Positions 43,804 through 51,948 of a stretch of 64,000 bases of DNA are shown one piece after another. The stretch is from positions 992,001 through 1,056,000 of the forward strand of contig NZ_CP016226.1 of NCBI RefSeq assembly GCF_013377235.1, in the 5' to 3' direction. The notes under the pieces were generated by a model, which did no database searches, had not been told where the DNA came from, and worked only from the letters and a program-made list of their open reading frames with translations. Source of the DNA: Mannheimia varigena. GTDB lineage: Bacteria; Pseudomonadota; Gammaproteobacteria; Enterobacterales; Pasteurellaceae. The translations under genes and the position numbers were made by a program. How positions within the stretch are numbered: position 1 is the first letter of the stretch; the number at the start of each line of letters is the position of its first letter.

Positions 43804-44050
43804 TACGAGCCGTACTAGGCTTGATAATTCCAGCTCCTCCGGAGCTGGAAGCTAGAAAAGAACAAAGAGCCACAGAGTGGCTCGGCTATGCCTAACCCCA
43901 CACGGCTCGTGTGGGGTGACAAAACGGTTGGATTTAAGAAAAATTTTGCAAAAAACTTCTTAAAACAGACCGCTTGTAAAATACCAAACGATAGCGCTCG
44001 TCTCTGACGGGTGCTTAAATAAATAGGCACTCGTCAGAGACGAGCGCCAT
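43801..44050. repeat. Cluster of five strong hairpins downstream of the zeta-like gene
   Basis: Five hairpins lie in about 250 bases. They are TAGTACG/CGTACTA (43801-43817), TTCCAGCTC/GAGCTGGAA (about 43828-43850), GAGCCAC/TGGCTC (about 43866-43883), CCCCACACG/CGTGTGGGG (about 43897-43917) and a 21-bp arm pair with one mismatch at 43994-44047. A single uptake signal lies near 43970. The last hairpin (GCGCTCGTCTCTGACG arm) resembles a dispersed REP-like palindrome. No gene is seen here. Confidence 0.7.
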
Positions 44051-44223
44051 CGGGGTTTAAAATAACAAAATTAAAATTAGCACTCGAGTTGGAGAGCCTT
44101 TTAATTAAGGAAATTGTTGAAATTTGTGGTGGAGACCCAAACAAAGTTGACTCAGTTTGGGTACCAAGTTAAAGGCTTCGAACAGTTGTGGTCGGAGACA
44201 AATACCATCGGGGGGATAAATGA
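44023..44223 (+). pseudogene. Remnant of a gene upstream of the phospholipase-D-like gene
   Basis: One reading frame stays open from 44023 to a TAA at 44170-44172, encoding a protein-like stretch (LELESLLIKEIVEICGGDPN, then KVDSVWVPS). After the stop the same frame continues as RLRTVVVGDKYHRGDK and ends in a TGA that overlaps the next ATG (ATGA at 44220-44223). There is no good start codon and the 5' side runs into a hairpin. This looks like the 3' end of a decayed gene once coupled to the next one. The family is not recognised. Confidence 0.4.
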
Positions 44224-44897
44224 AAAAAGTTGCAATATTTTTTAGAAATAAAAAATCACCAAATATATTTCGGGAGGTTATTTTAGATTCTTTAGCATCT
44301 GAATTTAATAAATACACAATATGTAGTGCTTTTTTTCAACATCCATATAAAAATAAGAAAAATAAAACCATAGGAAAATTTAGTACTAGCCAAGAGATAT
44401 TGTCATCATTAAATAAATGCAATTGCCATAAAAAAGAAATTAGTATTTATGGACTGTATGCATCTAATAATTGGCCTACACAATATATGCTAACCTGTCA
44501 AAGTTTAAATAATAGATTATCTTGCTGTTGCACATTTAAGTTTTTTAAATTTAAAAATAAGAAATCACATGCAAAAATTTTTGTAGCAAAAACATTAAAA
44601 AATAAGAAATATGAACCCACATTAGCAATTATCGGCAGTAGTAATCTGAGTGCTGGAGCATTTTCATCCCAAAATACAAATTGGAACCAAGAATGTGATG
44701 TTATATTTTGGGATGAAAACTGTAGTAAAGCTAATGGCATTATGAAGAAATATTTAGAACTTATTCAAGAAGAGCAGAGTACATTATTTATAACAAATTA
44801 TGATGAAGAGGAAAATAAGTATCCTCTTTCTCAAAAGCTATCTTTGTTAGAAAAGCAAATCATAGAGTCGTCAGAAGAATATAATCTATTTAATTAA
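44220..44897 (+). CDS. Phospholipase D-fold nuclease-like protein
   Basis: The 225-residue protein carries one HKD-type motif: H117-A-K119, then GSSNLSAGAF at 139-148 and Glu158 in NQECDVIFWD. One-motif PLD proteins often act as dimeric nucleases, including some restriction enzymes (BfiI and NgoFVII types). The N-terminal half is lysine-rich with several cysteines (CNC near 67-69, CCC near 102-104). The gene is very rich in A+T compared with valS, indicating recent acquisition. GGGGGG lies 5 bases before the ATG. No methyltransferase gene is intact nearby. Confidence 0.6.
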   Translation: MKKVAIFFRNKKSPNIFREVILDSLASEFNKYTICSAFFQHPYKNKKNKTIGKFSTSQEILSSLNKCNCHKKEISIYGLYASNNWPTQYMLTCQSLNNRLSCCCTFKFFKFKNKKSHAKIFVAKTLKNKKYEPTLAIIGSSNLSAGAFSSQNTNWNQECDVIFWDENCSKANGIMKKYLELIQEEQSTLFITNYDEEENKYPLSQKLSLLEKQIIESSEEYNLFN

Positions 44898-44912
44898 AAA
44901 GAGAAAAACCAA

Positions 44913-47777
44913 ATGACCCAAAAATTCAAAATGGAAGACCGTTTTAATCCTTCCGCCGTAGAGCAAGCTCTCTACCAACACTGGGAATCGCAAGGCTATT
45001 TTAAGCCGAGCGAAGATATTAATGCACCAAGCTACTGTATCGCCATTCCGCCGCCGAATGTGACCGGTTCGTTGCATATGGGGCATGCTTTCCAACAGAC
45101 GTTGATGGATACCTTAATCCGTTTCAACCGTATGGAGGGCAACAACACCCTTTGGCAGGCGGGGACTGACCATGCAGGGATTGCGACCCAAATGGTGGTG
45201 GAGCGTAAAATCGCTGCTGAAGAGGGCAAAACCCGTCACGATTATGGTCGTGAGGCGTTTATCAACAAAATCTGGGATTGGAAAGCCTATTCGGGCGGTA
45301 CAATCAGCCAGCAAATGCGTCGCTTGGGCAACTCGATTGACTGGGATCGTGAGCGTTTTACGATGGACGAAGGTTTATCAAATGCGGTGAAAGAGGTGTT
45401 CGTTCGCTTGCACGAAGAGGGCTTGATTTACCGTGGCAAACGTTTGGTAAACTGGGATCCGAAACTGCACACTGCGATTTCCGACCTTGAAGTGGAAAAC
45501 AAAGAGAGCAAAGGCTCGCTCTGGCACTTCCGCTATCCGCTTGCCAATGGTGCGAAAACCGCTGACGGCGTGGATTATTTGGTGGTGGCGACCACTCGTC
45601 CTGAAACGATGTTGGGCGATACGGCGGTGGCAGTGCATCCGGAAGATGAGCGTTATCAATCGCTGATTGGCAAAACCGTTATTCTGCCGCTGGCGAACCG
45701 TGAAATTCCAATTATTGCCGATGAGTATGTGGATCGTGAGTTCGGTACCGGCGTGGTAAAAATTACCCCAGCCCACGATTTCAACGACTACGAAGTGGGT
45801 AAACGCCACGGCTTACCGATGGTCAATATCCTGACCTTGAACGCCGATATTCGTGCGGAAGCAGAAATTATCGGCACGGACGGCAAACCGCTTGCCGGCT
45901 ACGATGCCCCAATTCCAGCCGACTATCAAGGCTTAGAGCGTTTTGTGGCTCGTAAGAAAATCGTGGCGGATTTTGAAGCGTTGGGCTTGCTCGATCAAAT
46001 CAAACCGCACGATTTAAAAGTGCCTTATGGCGACCGTGGCGGCGTGCCGATTGAGCCGATGCTAACAGACCAATGGTACGTTTCTGTTAAGCCTTTGGCA
46101 GAAGTGGCGACCAAAGCAGTGGAAGACGGCGAAATTCAATTTGTGCCGAAACAGTATGAAAACCTCTACTTCTCTTGGATGCGTGATATTCAAGACTGGT
46201 GTATCTCTCGCCAACTTTGGTGGGGACATCGTATTCCTGCGTGGTATGACGAGCAAGGCAATGTCTATGTGGCTCGAGATGAAGCGGAAGTGCGGTCAAA
46301 ATACAGCTTAAATTCAGACGTAGCGTTGAAACAAGACGAAGACGTGTTGGATACTTGGTTCTCATCAGGCTTATGGACATTCTCAACCTTAGGCTGGCCG
46401 GAGCAGACCAAAGAACTGAAAATGTTCCACCCGACCGATGTGTTAATCACCGGTTTTGACATCATCTTCTTCTGGGTGGCTCGTATGATTATGTTCACGA
46501 TGCACTTCATCAAAGATAAAAACGGCAAACCGCAAGTGCCGTTCAAAACCGTGTATGTGACCGGCTTAATCCGTGACGAGCAAGGGCAGAAAATGTCCAA
46601 ATCGAAAGGTAACGTGCTTGACCCGATTGATATGATTGACGGTATCAGCCTTGACGATCTGCTGGAAAAACGCACCGGCAATATGATGCAGCCACAACTG
46701 GCGGAAAAAATCGCCAAAGCGACCCGCAAAGAGTTCAGCGAAGGTATTGTGGCACACGGTACGGACGCCCTGCGTTTCACTTTAACCGCCCTTGCGAGCA
46801 ACGGTCGAGACATCAACTGGGATATGAAACGCCTAGAAGGCTATCGCAACTTCTGCAACAAACTGTGGAATGCAAGCCGTTATGTGCTAACTAACGACAA
46901 ACTGGATTTAAGTGAAGGTGATGTAGAATTTAGCCTAGCGGATCGTTGGATTGAAAGCCAATTCAACCGCACGGTGGAAACCTTCCGCACAGCATTAAGC
47001 CAATACCGTTTCGACTTAGTGGCGAATGCGATCTACGAATTCACTTGGGATCAGTTCTGCGACTGGTACTTGGAGCTGACCAAACCGATCTTCTTCAAAG
47101 GCACAGATGCACAACGCCGTGGAGCAAGTCGCACACTGGTGAATGTGTTGGAAAAATTACTGCGTTTAATCCACCCGGTAATGCCATTCATCACCGAAGA
47201 GATCTGGCAGAAAGTGAAAGGCTTCTTGGATATTTCCGCAGATACCATTATGTTGCAAAAATTCCCGCAATTTGACTCAGCTGCCGTAGATGAACAGGCG
47301 GAAAACCAAATCAACTTCATTAAAGAAGTGATTGTGGCAGTGCGTAATATCCGTGCGGAAAGCAACATCGTCCCAAGCAAAGGCTTAGACCTGATCGCCC
47401 GTAACTTCTCAGCGGACGAAGTCGCAATCCTCAACGCTAACGAAGTATTGCTCAAATCAATGGCGAAACTTGATAGCGTGAAAGTGCTGGAAACCGGCGA
47501 AAATGCACCGCTATCGGTCGCGAAATTGGTGGCAAATGGCGAGATCTTGATCCCAATGGCAGGCTTTATCAACAAAGAAGCCGAATTATCCCGCTTAACC
47601 AAAGAGATGGACAAACTCAAAAATGAGGTCGCTCGCATAGAAGGCAAACTTTCCAACGAAGCCTTCGTGGCAAAAGCCCCTGAGCAAGTCATCGCCAAAG
47701 AGCGTGAAAAAATGCAAGAGTATCTCAGCGGTTTAGAGAAATTGCAGGTGCAGTATCAAGAAATTGAAGCGCTGTAA
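44913..47777 (+). CDS. valS: Valyl-tRNA synthetase
   Basis: ValS charges tRNA-Val and edits misactivated threonine. The 954-residue class I enzyme has the HIGH-equivalent PPPNVTGSLHMGHAF at about 47-61, the editing-domain segment TTRPETMLGDTAV near 229-241 and KMSKS at 560-564 (QKMSKSKGNVLDP). A C-terminal coiled coil (about 880-950, LTKEMDKLKNEVARIEGKL) contacts tRNA. The window also holds four tRNA-Val genes. It starts 15 bases after the accessory PLD-like gene stop, so its native promoter arrangement may be altered. Confidence 0.98.
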   Translation: MTQKFKMEDRFNPSAVEQALYQHWESQGYFKPSEDINAPSYCIAIPPPNVTGSLHMGHAFQQTLMDTLIRFNRMEGNNTLWQAGTDHAGIATQMVVERKIAAEEGKTRHDYGREAFINKIWDWKAYSGGTISQQMRRLGNSIDWDRERFTMDEGLSNAVKEVFVRLHEEGLIYRGKRLVNWDPKLHTAISDLEVENKESKGSLWHFRYPLANGAKTADGVDYLVVATTRPETMLGDTAVAVHPEDERYQSLIGKTVILPLANREIPIIADEYVDREFGTGVVKITPAHDFNDYEVGKRHGLPMVNILTLNADIRAEAEIIGTDGKPLAGYDAPIPADYQGLERFVARKKIVADFEALGLLDQIKPHDLKVPYGDRGGVPIEPMLTDQWYVSVKPLAEVATKAVEDGEIQFVPKQYENLYFSWMRDIQDWCISRQLWWGHRIPAWYDEQGNVYVARDEAEVRSKYSLNSDVALKQDEDVLDTWFSSGLWTFSTLGWPEQTKELKMFHPTDVLITGFDIIFFWVARMIMFTMHFIKDKNGKPQVPFKTVYVTGLIRDEQGQKMSKSKGNVLDPIDMIDGISLDDLLEKRTGNMMQPQLAEKIAKATRKEFSEGIVAHGTDALRFTLTALASNGRDINWDMKRLEGYRNFCNKLWNASRYVLTNDKLDLSEGDVEFSLADRWIESQFNRTVETFRTALSQYRFDLVANAIYEFTWDQFCDWYLELTKPIFFKGTDAQRRGASRTLVNVLEKLLRLIHPVMPFITEEIWQKVKGFLDISADTIMLQKFPQFDSAAVDEQAENQINFIKEVIVAVRNIRAESNIVPSKGLDLIARNFSADEVAILNANEVLLKSMAKLDSVKVLETGENAPLSVAKLVANGEILIPMAGFINKEAELSRLTKEMDKLKNEVARIEGKLSNEAFVAKAPEQVIAKEREKMQEYLSGLEKLQVQYQEIEAL

Positions 47778-47789
47778 TTGATAAAACAA

Positions 47790-47829
47790 ACGGTCGGGAA
47801 GTTGCAAAAATCTGCAAATTTCCGACCGC
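47790..47829. terminator. Uptake-signal hairpin between valS and the hydrolase gene
   Basis: CGGTCGG (47791-47797) and CCGACCG (47821-47827) form a 7-bp core stem extended by a few pairs. It lies between convergent genes. Confidence 0.5.
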
Positions 47830-47835
47830 TTGCGT

Positions 47836-48432
47836 TTATAATAGACAATCCGTTAAAATCCGTTCCAAACGATCATACCCTGCTTGGGTGAAATGCAAGC
47901 CATCGTGGCATAAATTCAGATCCAATTTTCCTTCATCATTGGCAAAATGATCCCAAGTTTTTACATAAGTCCATTCCGTCGGGCAGTGAGCTTCCAAATA
48001 GCGGTTAAGGGCTAAAATCTGAGTATTATCGGTGCTGGTGATATTATTGACTGGGGTCGCTTCAAGCAAGAAGTAGCGAGCGTTTGGCGAAATCGTTTTT
48101 AGGTTTACCACGATCTCTTCGATCCAATCTAACACTTGTTTTGGGGAATAGTCCGGCTCTTTCACAATGTCGTTCACACCGAGAAAAATAAACACGTTTT
48201 TGCCGAGTTGTTTAATGCGTTGTGGTTTGATAATCACATCTAAATATTGGCGGGTGCTAGTGCCGGATAAACCTAAATTCGCTACGCTCTGCCCTGCCAA
48301 ACTTGGCGTACCTTGTTCCATATCACCCCACATATCGAACAGTGAATGACCGATAAGGCTGATATCCGCCTGTTTTTTAAACTCCGCTTCTTTGGTTTGA
48401 TAACGGTTAAAAATATCTTGATCTGTTAGCAT
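47836..48432 (-). CDS. SGNH/GDSL-family hydrolase
   Basis: The 198-residue protein has the four SGNH blocks: block I with the nucleophile in LIGHSLFD (Ser30), block II Gly in NLGLSGTSTRQYL near 52-64, block III GVNDI near 94-98 and block V DGLHFTQAGYDRL near 177-189 with the catalytic Asp and His. It lacks a signal peptide, so it is probably cytoplasmic. Such enzymes are esterases, lipases or carbohydrate deacetylases; the substrate cannot be deduced. It is monocistronic and converges with valS. Confidence 0.85.
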   Translation of the reverse strand: MLTDQDIFNRYQTKEAEFKKQADISLIGHSLFDMWGDMEQGTPSLAGQSVANLGLSGTSTRQYLDVIIKPQRIKQLGKNVFIFLGVNDIVKEPDYSPKQVLDWIEEIVVNLKTISPNARYFLLEATPVNNITSTDNTQILALNRYLEAHCPTEWTYVKTWDHFANDEGKLDLNLCHDGLHFTQAGYDRLERILTDCLL

Positions 48433-48522
48433 AGATGCTCCTTATATAGTGATGAAATATCACTCCATTATTATACACCTTTATAAACATTTACTCCAAG
48501 AACCATTGGTGAAAATTTGCTA

Positions 48523-48557
48523 TAAAAAAGCCACTTAATATTTACATCAAGTGGCTT
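48523..48557 (-). terminator. Rho-independent terminator of the zwf-gnd region
   Basis: AAGCCACTT (48528-48536) and AAGTGGCTT (48549-48557) form a 9-bp stem. On the minus strand it is followed by TTTTTTATAG. It ends the gnd transcript. Confidence 0.85.
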
Positions 48558-48567
48558 AGAAAATTAA

Positions 48568-50022
48568 TTACACATCGTAAGTGGTTGAAGCAGTATTACC
48601 GCCTCGCCCCGTCCAGTTAGTGTGGAAGAACTCACCACGAGCTTTATCGGTGCGTTCATAGGTGTGAGCCCCGAAGTAGTCACGTTGAGCTTGTAGCAAG
48701 TTTGCCGGCACACGCTCTGAAGTGTAGCCATCTAAGAACGTGATTGCAGACGCCATACAAGGCACCGGTAAGCCAATCTCGATAGATTTCGCCACGACTT
48801 TACGCCAGTCTGCCAAGCAGTTTTCTAAAATGCCTTTGAAGTATGGATCTGAGCCTAAGAAGACTAAGTCCGGGCTAGCTTCGTATGCGTCACGAATGTT
48901 GCCTAAGAAACGGCTGCGGATAATACAACCCTCACGCCATAATAGGGCAGTTGCACCGTAGTTAATGTTCCAACCGAAGTTTTCAGAGGCTTCACGAATC
49001 AGCATAAAGCCTTGAGCGTAAGAGATGATTTTTGAGGCAAGCAACGCACGGCGAACCGCTTCCACCCACTCTTTTTTATCGCCTTCCACTTTGCCGATGG
49101 TTTTGTTGAACAATCTTGAAGCCGCAACACGTTGATCTTTAAATGCTGATACGCAGCGAGCAAATACCGATTCGGTGATTAAGGTTAATGGAATACCGAA
49201 ATCAAGGGCGTTGATTCCTGTCCACTTTCCTGTGCCTTTTTGACCTGCGGTGTCGAGAATTTTCTCAACCAATGGCTCGCCGTCTGCATCTTTATACGCA
49301 AGAATATCGGTGGTGATGTCCACTAAATAACTGTCTAATTCGGTGTTTTTCCACTCTTTGAAGATTTCGTGCATTTCGTCATAGCTTAAGCCTAAACCGT
49401 CTTTTAAGAACTGGTAGGCTTCGCAGATTAACTGCATATCGCCGTATTCGATACCGTTGTGAACCATTTTCACGAAATGGCCTGAACCATCACGACCAAC
49501 CCAGTCGCAGCAAGGCTCGCCTTTGTCGGTTTTCGCTGAAATCGCTTGGAAAATCGGTTTCACATACGGCCACGCAGACTCATCACCGCCTGGCATAATT
49601 GATGGTCCGTGACGTGCACCTTCTTCACCGCCGGAAACGCCTGAACCGATGAAACGAATGCCTTTTTCTGCTAAGGCTTGCACACGGCGATTGGTGTCCG
49701 GATAGTTTGAGTTACCGCCATCAATGATGATGTCGCCCTCTTCCAAATGCGGCACTAAGGCATCAATAAATTGATCCACCACATCGCCTGCACGCACCAT
49801 TAACATTACACGGCGTGGTTTTTCCAATTTCGCTGCTAAATCTTCTAACGAATACGCCCCGATGATATTGGTGTCTTTCGCAGGACCTGCTAAAAACTCA
49901 TCGACTTTCGAGGTCGTACGGTTATACGCCACGACCTTAAAGCCGTTGTCGTTCATATTTAAAATAAGGTTTTGACCCATTACGGCGAGTCCAATCACGC
50001 CGATATCGCCTTTCACTGACAT
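48568..50022 (-). CDS. gnd: 6-phosphogluconate dehydrogenase, decarboxylating
   Basis: Gnd oxidises 6-phosphogluconate to ribulose-5-phosphate with NADPH and CO2 release. The 484-residue enzyme starts with the NADP-binding GVIGLAVMGQNLILN (about residues 7-21) and has the IIDGGNSNYPDT segment near 124-135, the FIGSGVSGGEEGARHGPS substrate segment near 148-165 and GQKGTGKW near 258-265. ATG 50022 has CAGGAG upstream; a longer frame to 50097 reads through an uptake-signal hairpin and is rejected. It is the last gene of the pentose-phosphate block. Confidence 0.97.
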   Translation of the reverse strand: MSVKGDIGVIGLAVMGQNLILNMNDNGFKVVAYNRTTSKVDEFLAGPAKDTNIIGAYSLEDLAAKLEKPRRVMLMVRAGDVVDQFIDALVPHLEEGDIIIDGGNSNYPDTNRRVQALAEKGIRFIGSGVSGGEEGARHGPSIMPGGDESAWPYVKPIFQAISAKTDKGEPCCDWVGRDGSGHFVKMVHNGIEYGDMQLICEAYQFLKDGLGLSYDEMHEIFKEWKNTELDSYLVDITTDILAYKDADGEPLVEKILDTAGQKGTGKWTGINALDFGIPLTLITESVFARCVSAFKDQRVAASRLFNKTIGKVEGDKKEWVEAVRRALLASKIISYAQGFMLIREASENFGWNINYGATALLWREGCIIRSRFLGNIRDAYEASPDLVFLGSDPYFKGILENCLADWRKVVAKSIEIGLPVPCMASAITFLDGYTSERVPANLLQAQRDYFGAHTYERTDKARGEFFHTNWTGRGGNTASTTYDV

Positions 50023-50048
50023 TGTTTGCTCCTGTGTGTTGAATTGGT

Positions 50049-50102
50049 AAGCGGTTGGATTTGCTGAAAAATTTGCAAAATTTTGTAAAAAAATCACCGC
50101 TT
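50049..50102 (-). repeat. Inverted pair of uptake signals between the racemase gene and gnd
   Basis: AAGCGGT (50049-50055) and ACCGCTT (50096-50102) flank two AAATTTGCAAAA-like tails. This pair may reduce readthrough into gnd. Confidence 0.5.
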
Positions 50103-50112
50103 GTTACTAAAT

Positions 50113-50805
50113 TTATCGTCCTAAAACAAAATCTACCGCCATTTGGCTATGCAATGCTGCGGTATCAAAAAAGGGTAGCGAGCTATCCGCTTGGGTAATT
50201 AACAAACCGATTTCGGTACAGCCCAAAATCACGCCCTCTGCCCCTTGCTCGCTTAGCCGCTTGATCGTTTCAAGATAAAATGTTTTGGAACTTGCCCCAA
50301 TTTTGCCCAAACAAAGCTCATCAAAAATAATACGATGAATCTCTTTTTGTGTGGTTTCGTCTGGTACAATCGGCGTGATACCACGTTCGATTAAGCCATC
50401 ACGATAAAAATTATCACTCATTGTAAATTGCGTTCCAAGCAAAGCGACCTTGTTGATTCCCTTTGCTTTAATAGCTTCAGCAGTACAATCTAAAATATGT
50501 AAAAACGGCACGGAAATATTATCCGAAATCTGCTTCGCCACCTTGTGCATTGTGTTCGTTGCCAACAAAATACCATCAGCCCCGGCCTGCTCTAATAAAC
50601 AAGCTTGTTCGGCTAGAATCTCACCTGAACGCTGCCAATCGCCTTGCTTTTGGCATTGGGCAATTTCCTCAAAATTCACGCTGAAAATCAGCAGCCTTGC
50701 ACTGGAATTTCCACCCAAAACCTGATTTACCGCACGGTTGATATTCAAATAATAAGAAACCGTACTTTCCGGACTCATTCCACCTAAAATGCCGAGGGTT
50801 TTCAT
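50113..50805 (-). CDS. YgeA-type aspartate/glutamate racemase family protein
   Basis: The 230-residue protein matches the Asp/Glu/hydantoin racemase superfamily: TLGILGGMSPESTVSYY near residues 3-19, ATNTMHKVA at 82-90 and LGCTEIGLL at 194-202. Most members use two cysteines. Here the first position is Thr83, with Cys196 on the other side, the arrangement described for E. coli YgeA, a broad amino-acid racemase. The substrate is unproven. Its position among pentose-phosphate genes (between pgl and gnd) has no obvious pathway reason. Confidence 0.8.
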   Translation of the reverse strand: MKTLGILGGMSPESTVSYYLNINRAVNQVLGGNSSARLLIFSVNFEEIAQCQKQGDWQRSGEILAEQACLLEQAGADGILLATNTMHKVAKQISDNISVPFLHILDCTAEAIKAKGINKVALLGTQFTMSDNFYRDGLIERGITPIVPDETTQKEIHRIIFDELCLGKIGASSKTFYLETIKRLSEQGAEGVILGCTEIGLLITQADSSLPFFDTAALHSQMAVDFVLGR

Positions 50806-50810
50806 AAATG

Positions 50811-51152
50811 CTACTCTGTTACCTCAATAATTTGTGATTGCCCGACTTCTAAAGTATCAAGCCACTGCCAACTTTCACGACCAATTAATTTTTCATTTTC
50901 TAAAGCAAATGTGGTGACACATCGCCCGAGACGATTTTCTAACTGTTGATTTAAATGCTGGTAAGTAAACTCAATTTGACAATCTGAAATCCATTTACCA
51001 ATTAAAAATCCTTTTAAAATCTCGCCACCTTGATAGTCCGCCCATATCATTTTCTCTTGTTGAAAATAGTGGAAACGTGTTTGACTACTCACTTCACCAT
51101 TTTCACTATTTTGCACGACAGTAAAGATTTTATTGTTAAGGTTGAACATCAT
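50811..51152 (-). CDS. Conserved small protein of unknown function
   Basis: The 113-residue protein has the pattern FTVVQNSENGEVSSQTRFHY, ..GGEILKGFLIGKW.. and ..GRESWQWLDT, likely a small beta-barrel built from repeated strands. I recall similar short proteins carrying an unreliable N-acetylglutamate synthase label, which I do not adopt. The start may be the second Met (51149). It lies 11 bases after pgl and 5 bases before the racemase gene, so all three are probably one transcript. The role is unknown. Confidence 0.65.
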   Translation of the reverse strand: MMFNLNNKIFTVVQNSENGEVSSQTRFHYFQQEKMIWADYQGGEILKGFLIGKWISDCQIEFTYQHLNQQLENRLGRCVTTFALENEKLIGRESWQWLDTLEVGQSQIIEVTE

Positions 51153-51163
51153 TGAAATTTCCG

Positions 51164-51862
51164 CTAAAGATTTTTCGCTGCATCACTATCCAAAACCCAT
51201 TCCGTTACCCCATTTTTCGCTTTAATTTTAGCGGCTGGGTAAGGTAAATTTTCCGCTGGTGTGGTTTGGATTTCTTTTAAGATTTCTGCTTTTGAGCAGC
51301 CTGTTACCAAATAAGTAATGCGTTTTGCTTTTTCAATTAATGACGCTGTTTTGGAAATGCGGATCTGCCCTGTTTCCGGGTGTTTGGCAATCACGGCAAC
51401 ATTTTGATCGTTGAAATCGGTTTGACGTGGGAAAAGTGAGGCGGTGTGACCGTCTGTTCCCATTCCTAAAATAATCCAATCGAAAGCTAAATCCGGCACG
51501 CAAGCGGTCAATTCTTGCGAAAATCTTGCAAGTTCTTGCTCCACCGGCTCTTCACCACGAATGCGGTGGATATTTTCTGCAGGAATGTTGATGTGGTCGA
51601 ACAGTAACTTTTGCACTTCTCCATAATTGCTTTCTGGATCGGTTGGGTGAACCATACGATCATCACCCCACCAGAAATGCAGATTTTGCCACTGCACTTC
51701 TCTTTTAAACGGCTCTGCAGCTAAGGTTTTAAACAGCAATTTCGGGGTTGAACCTCCGGAAAGGGAAATATGCACCACACAGTTTTGGCGGCTGTATTCA
51801 ATAAATTCTTGGGCGATTTGTTCAACTGCATCTTGGGCGGTTGGGAAAATTTTCGTTTGCAT
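51164..51862 (-). CDS. pgl: 6-phosphogluconolactonase
   Basis: Pgl (DevB) hydrolyses 6-phosphogluconolactone between Zwf and Gnd. The 232-residue protein shows HISLSGGSTPKLLFKTLA near residues 32-49, FWWGDDRMVHPTDPESNYG near 63-81 and LGMGTDGHTASLFP near 132-145, which holds the active-site Asp and His. The ATG at 51862 gives a normal N-terminus; the longer frame to 51889 is not needed. Two hairpins occupy the 86-base gap to zwf. Confidence 0.95.
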   Translation of the reverse strand: MQTKIFPTAQDAVEQIAQEFIEYSRQNCVVHISLSGGSTPKLLFKTLAAEPFKREVQWQNLHFWWGDDRMVHPTDPESNYGEVQKLLFDHINIPAENIHRIRGEEPVEQELARFSQELTACVPDLAFDWIILGMGTDGHTASLFPRQTDFNDQNVAVIAKHPETGQIRISKTASLIEKAKRITYLVTGCSKAEILKEIQTTPAENLPYPAAKIKAKNGVTEWVLDSDAAKNL

Positions 51863-51879
51863 CGTTATTTTCTCGTAGT

Positions 51880-51939
51880 GGCGAATCATTATTCGCCCTT
51901 TTCGTATGGTTTATTGATAGGGCGAAAAATATTTCGCCC
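51880..51939. repeat. Two GGCGAA/TTCGCC hairpins between zwf and pgl
   Basis: GGCGAAT/ATTCGCC (51880-51897) and GGGCGAAA/TTTCGCCC (51920-51939) are separate perfect hairpins that share the same GGCGAA core and could also pair with each other. They lie between two genes of one operon and look like copies of a dispersed palindrome. Confidence 0.6.
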
Positions 51940-51948
51940 CTACATTCG

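Noticed and set aside
46265..47698. Two long frames opposite valS (183 and 215 codons)
   Set aside because: They mirror the codon bias of valS and have no domain features.
50023..50097. Extended N-terminus of gnd
   Set aside because: It reads through an inverted uptake-signal pair; ATG 50022 has a good Shine-Dalgarno.
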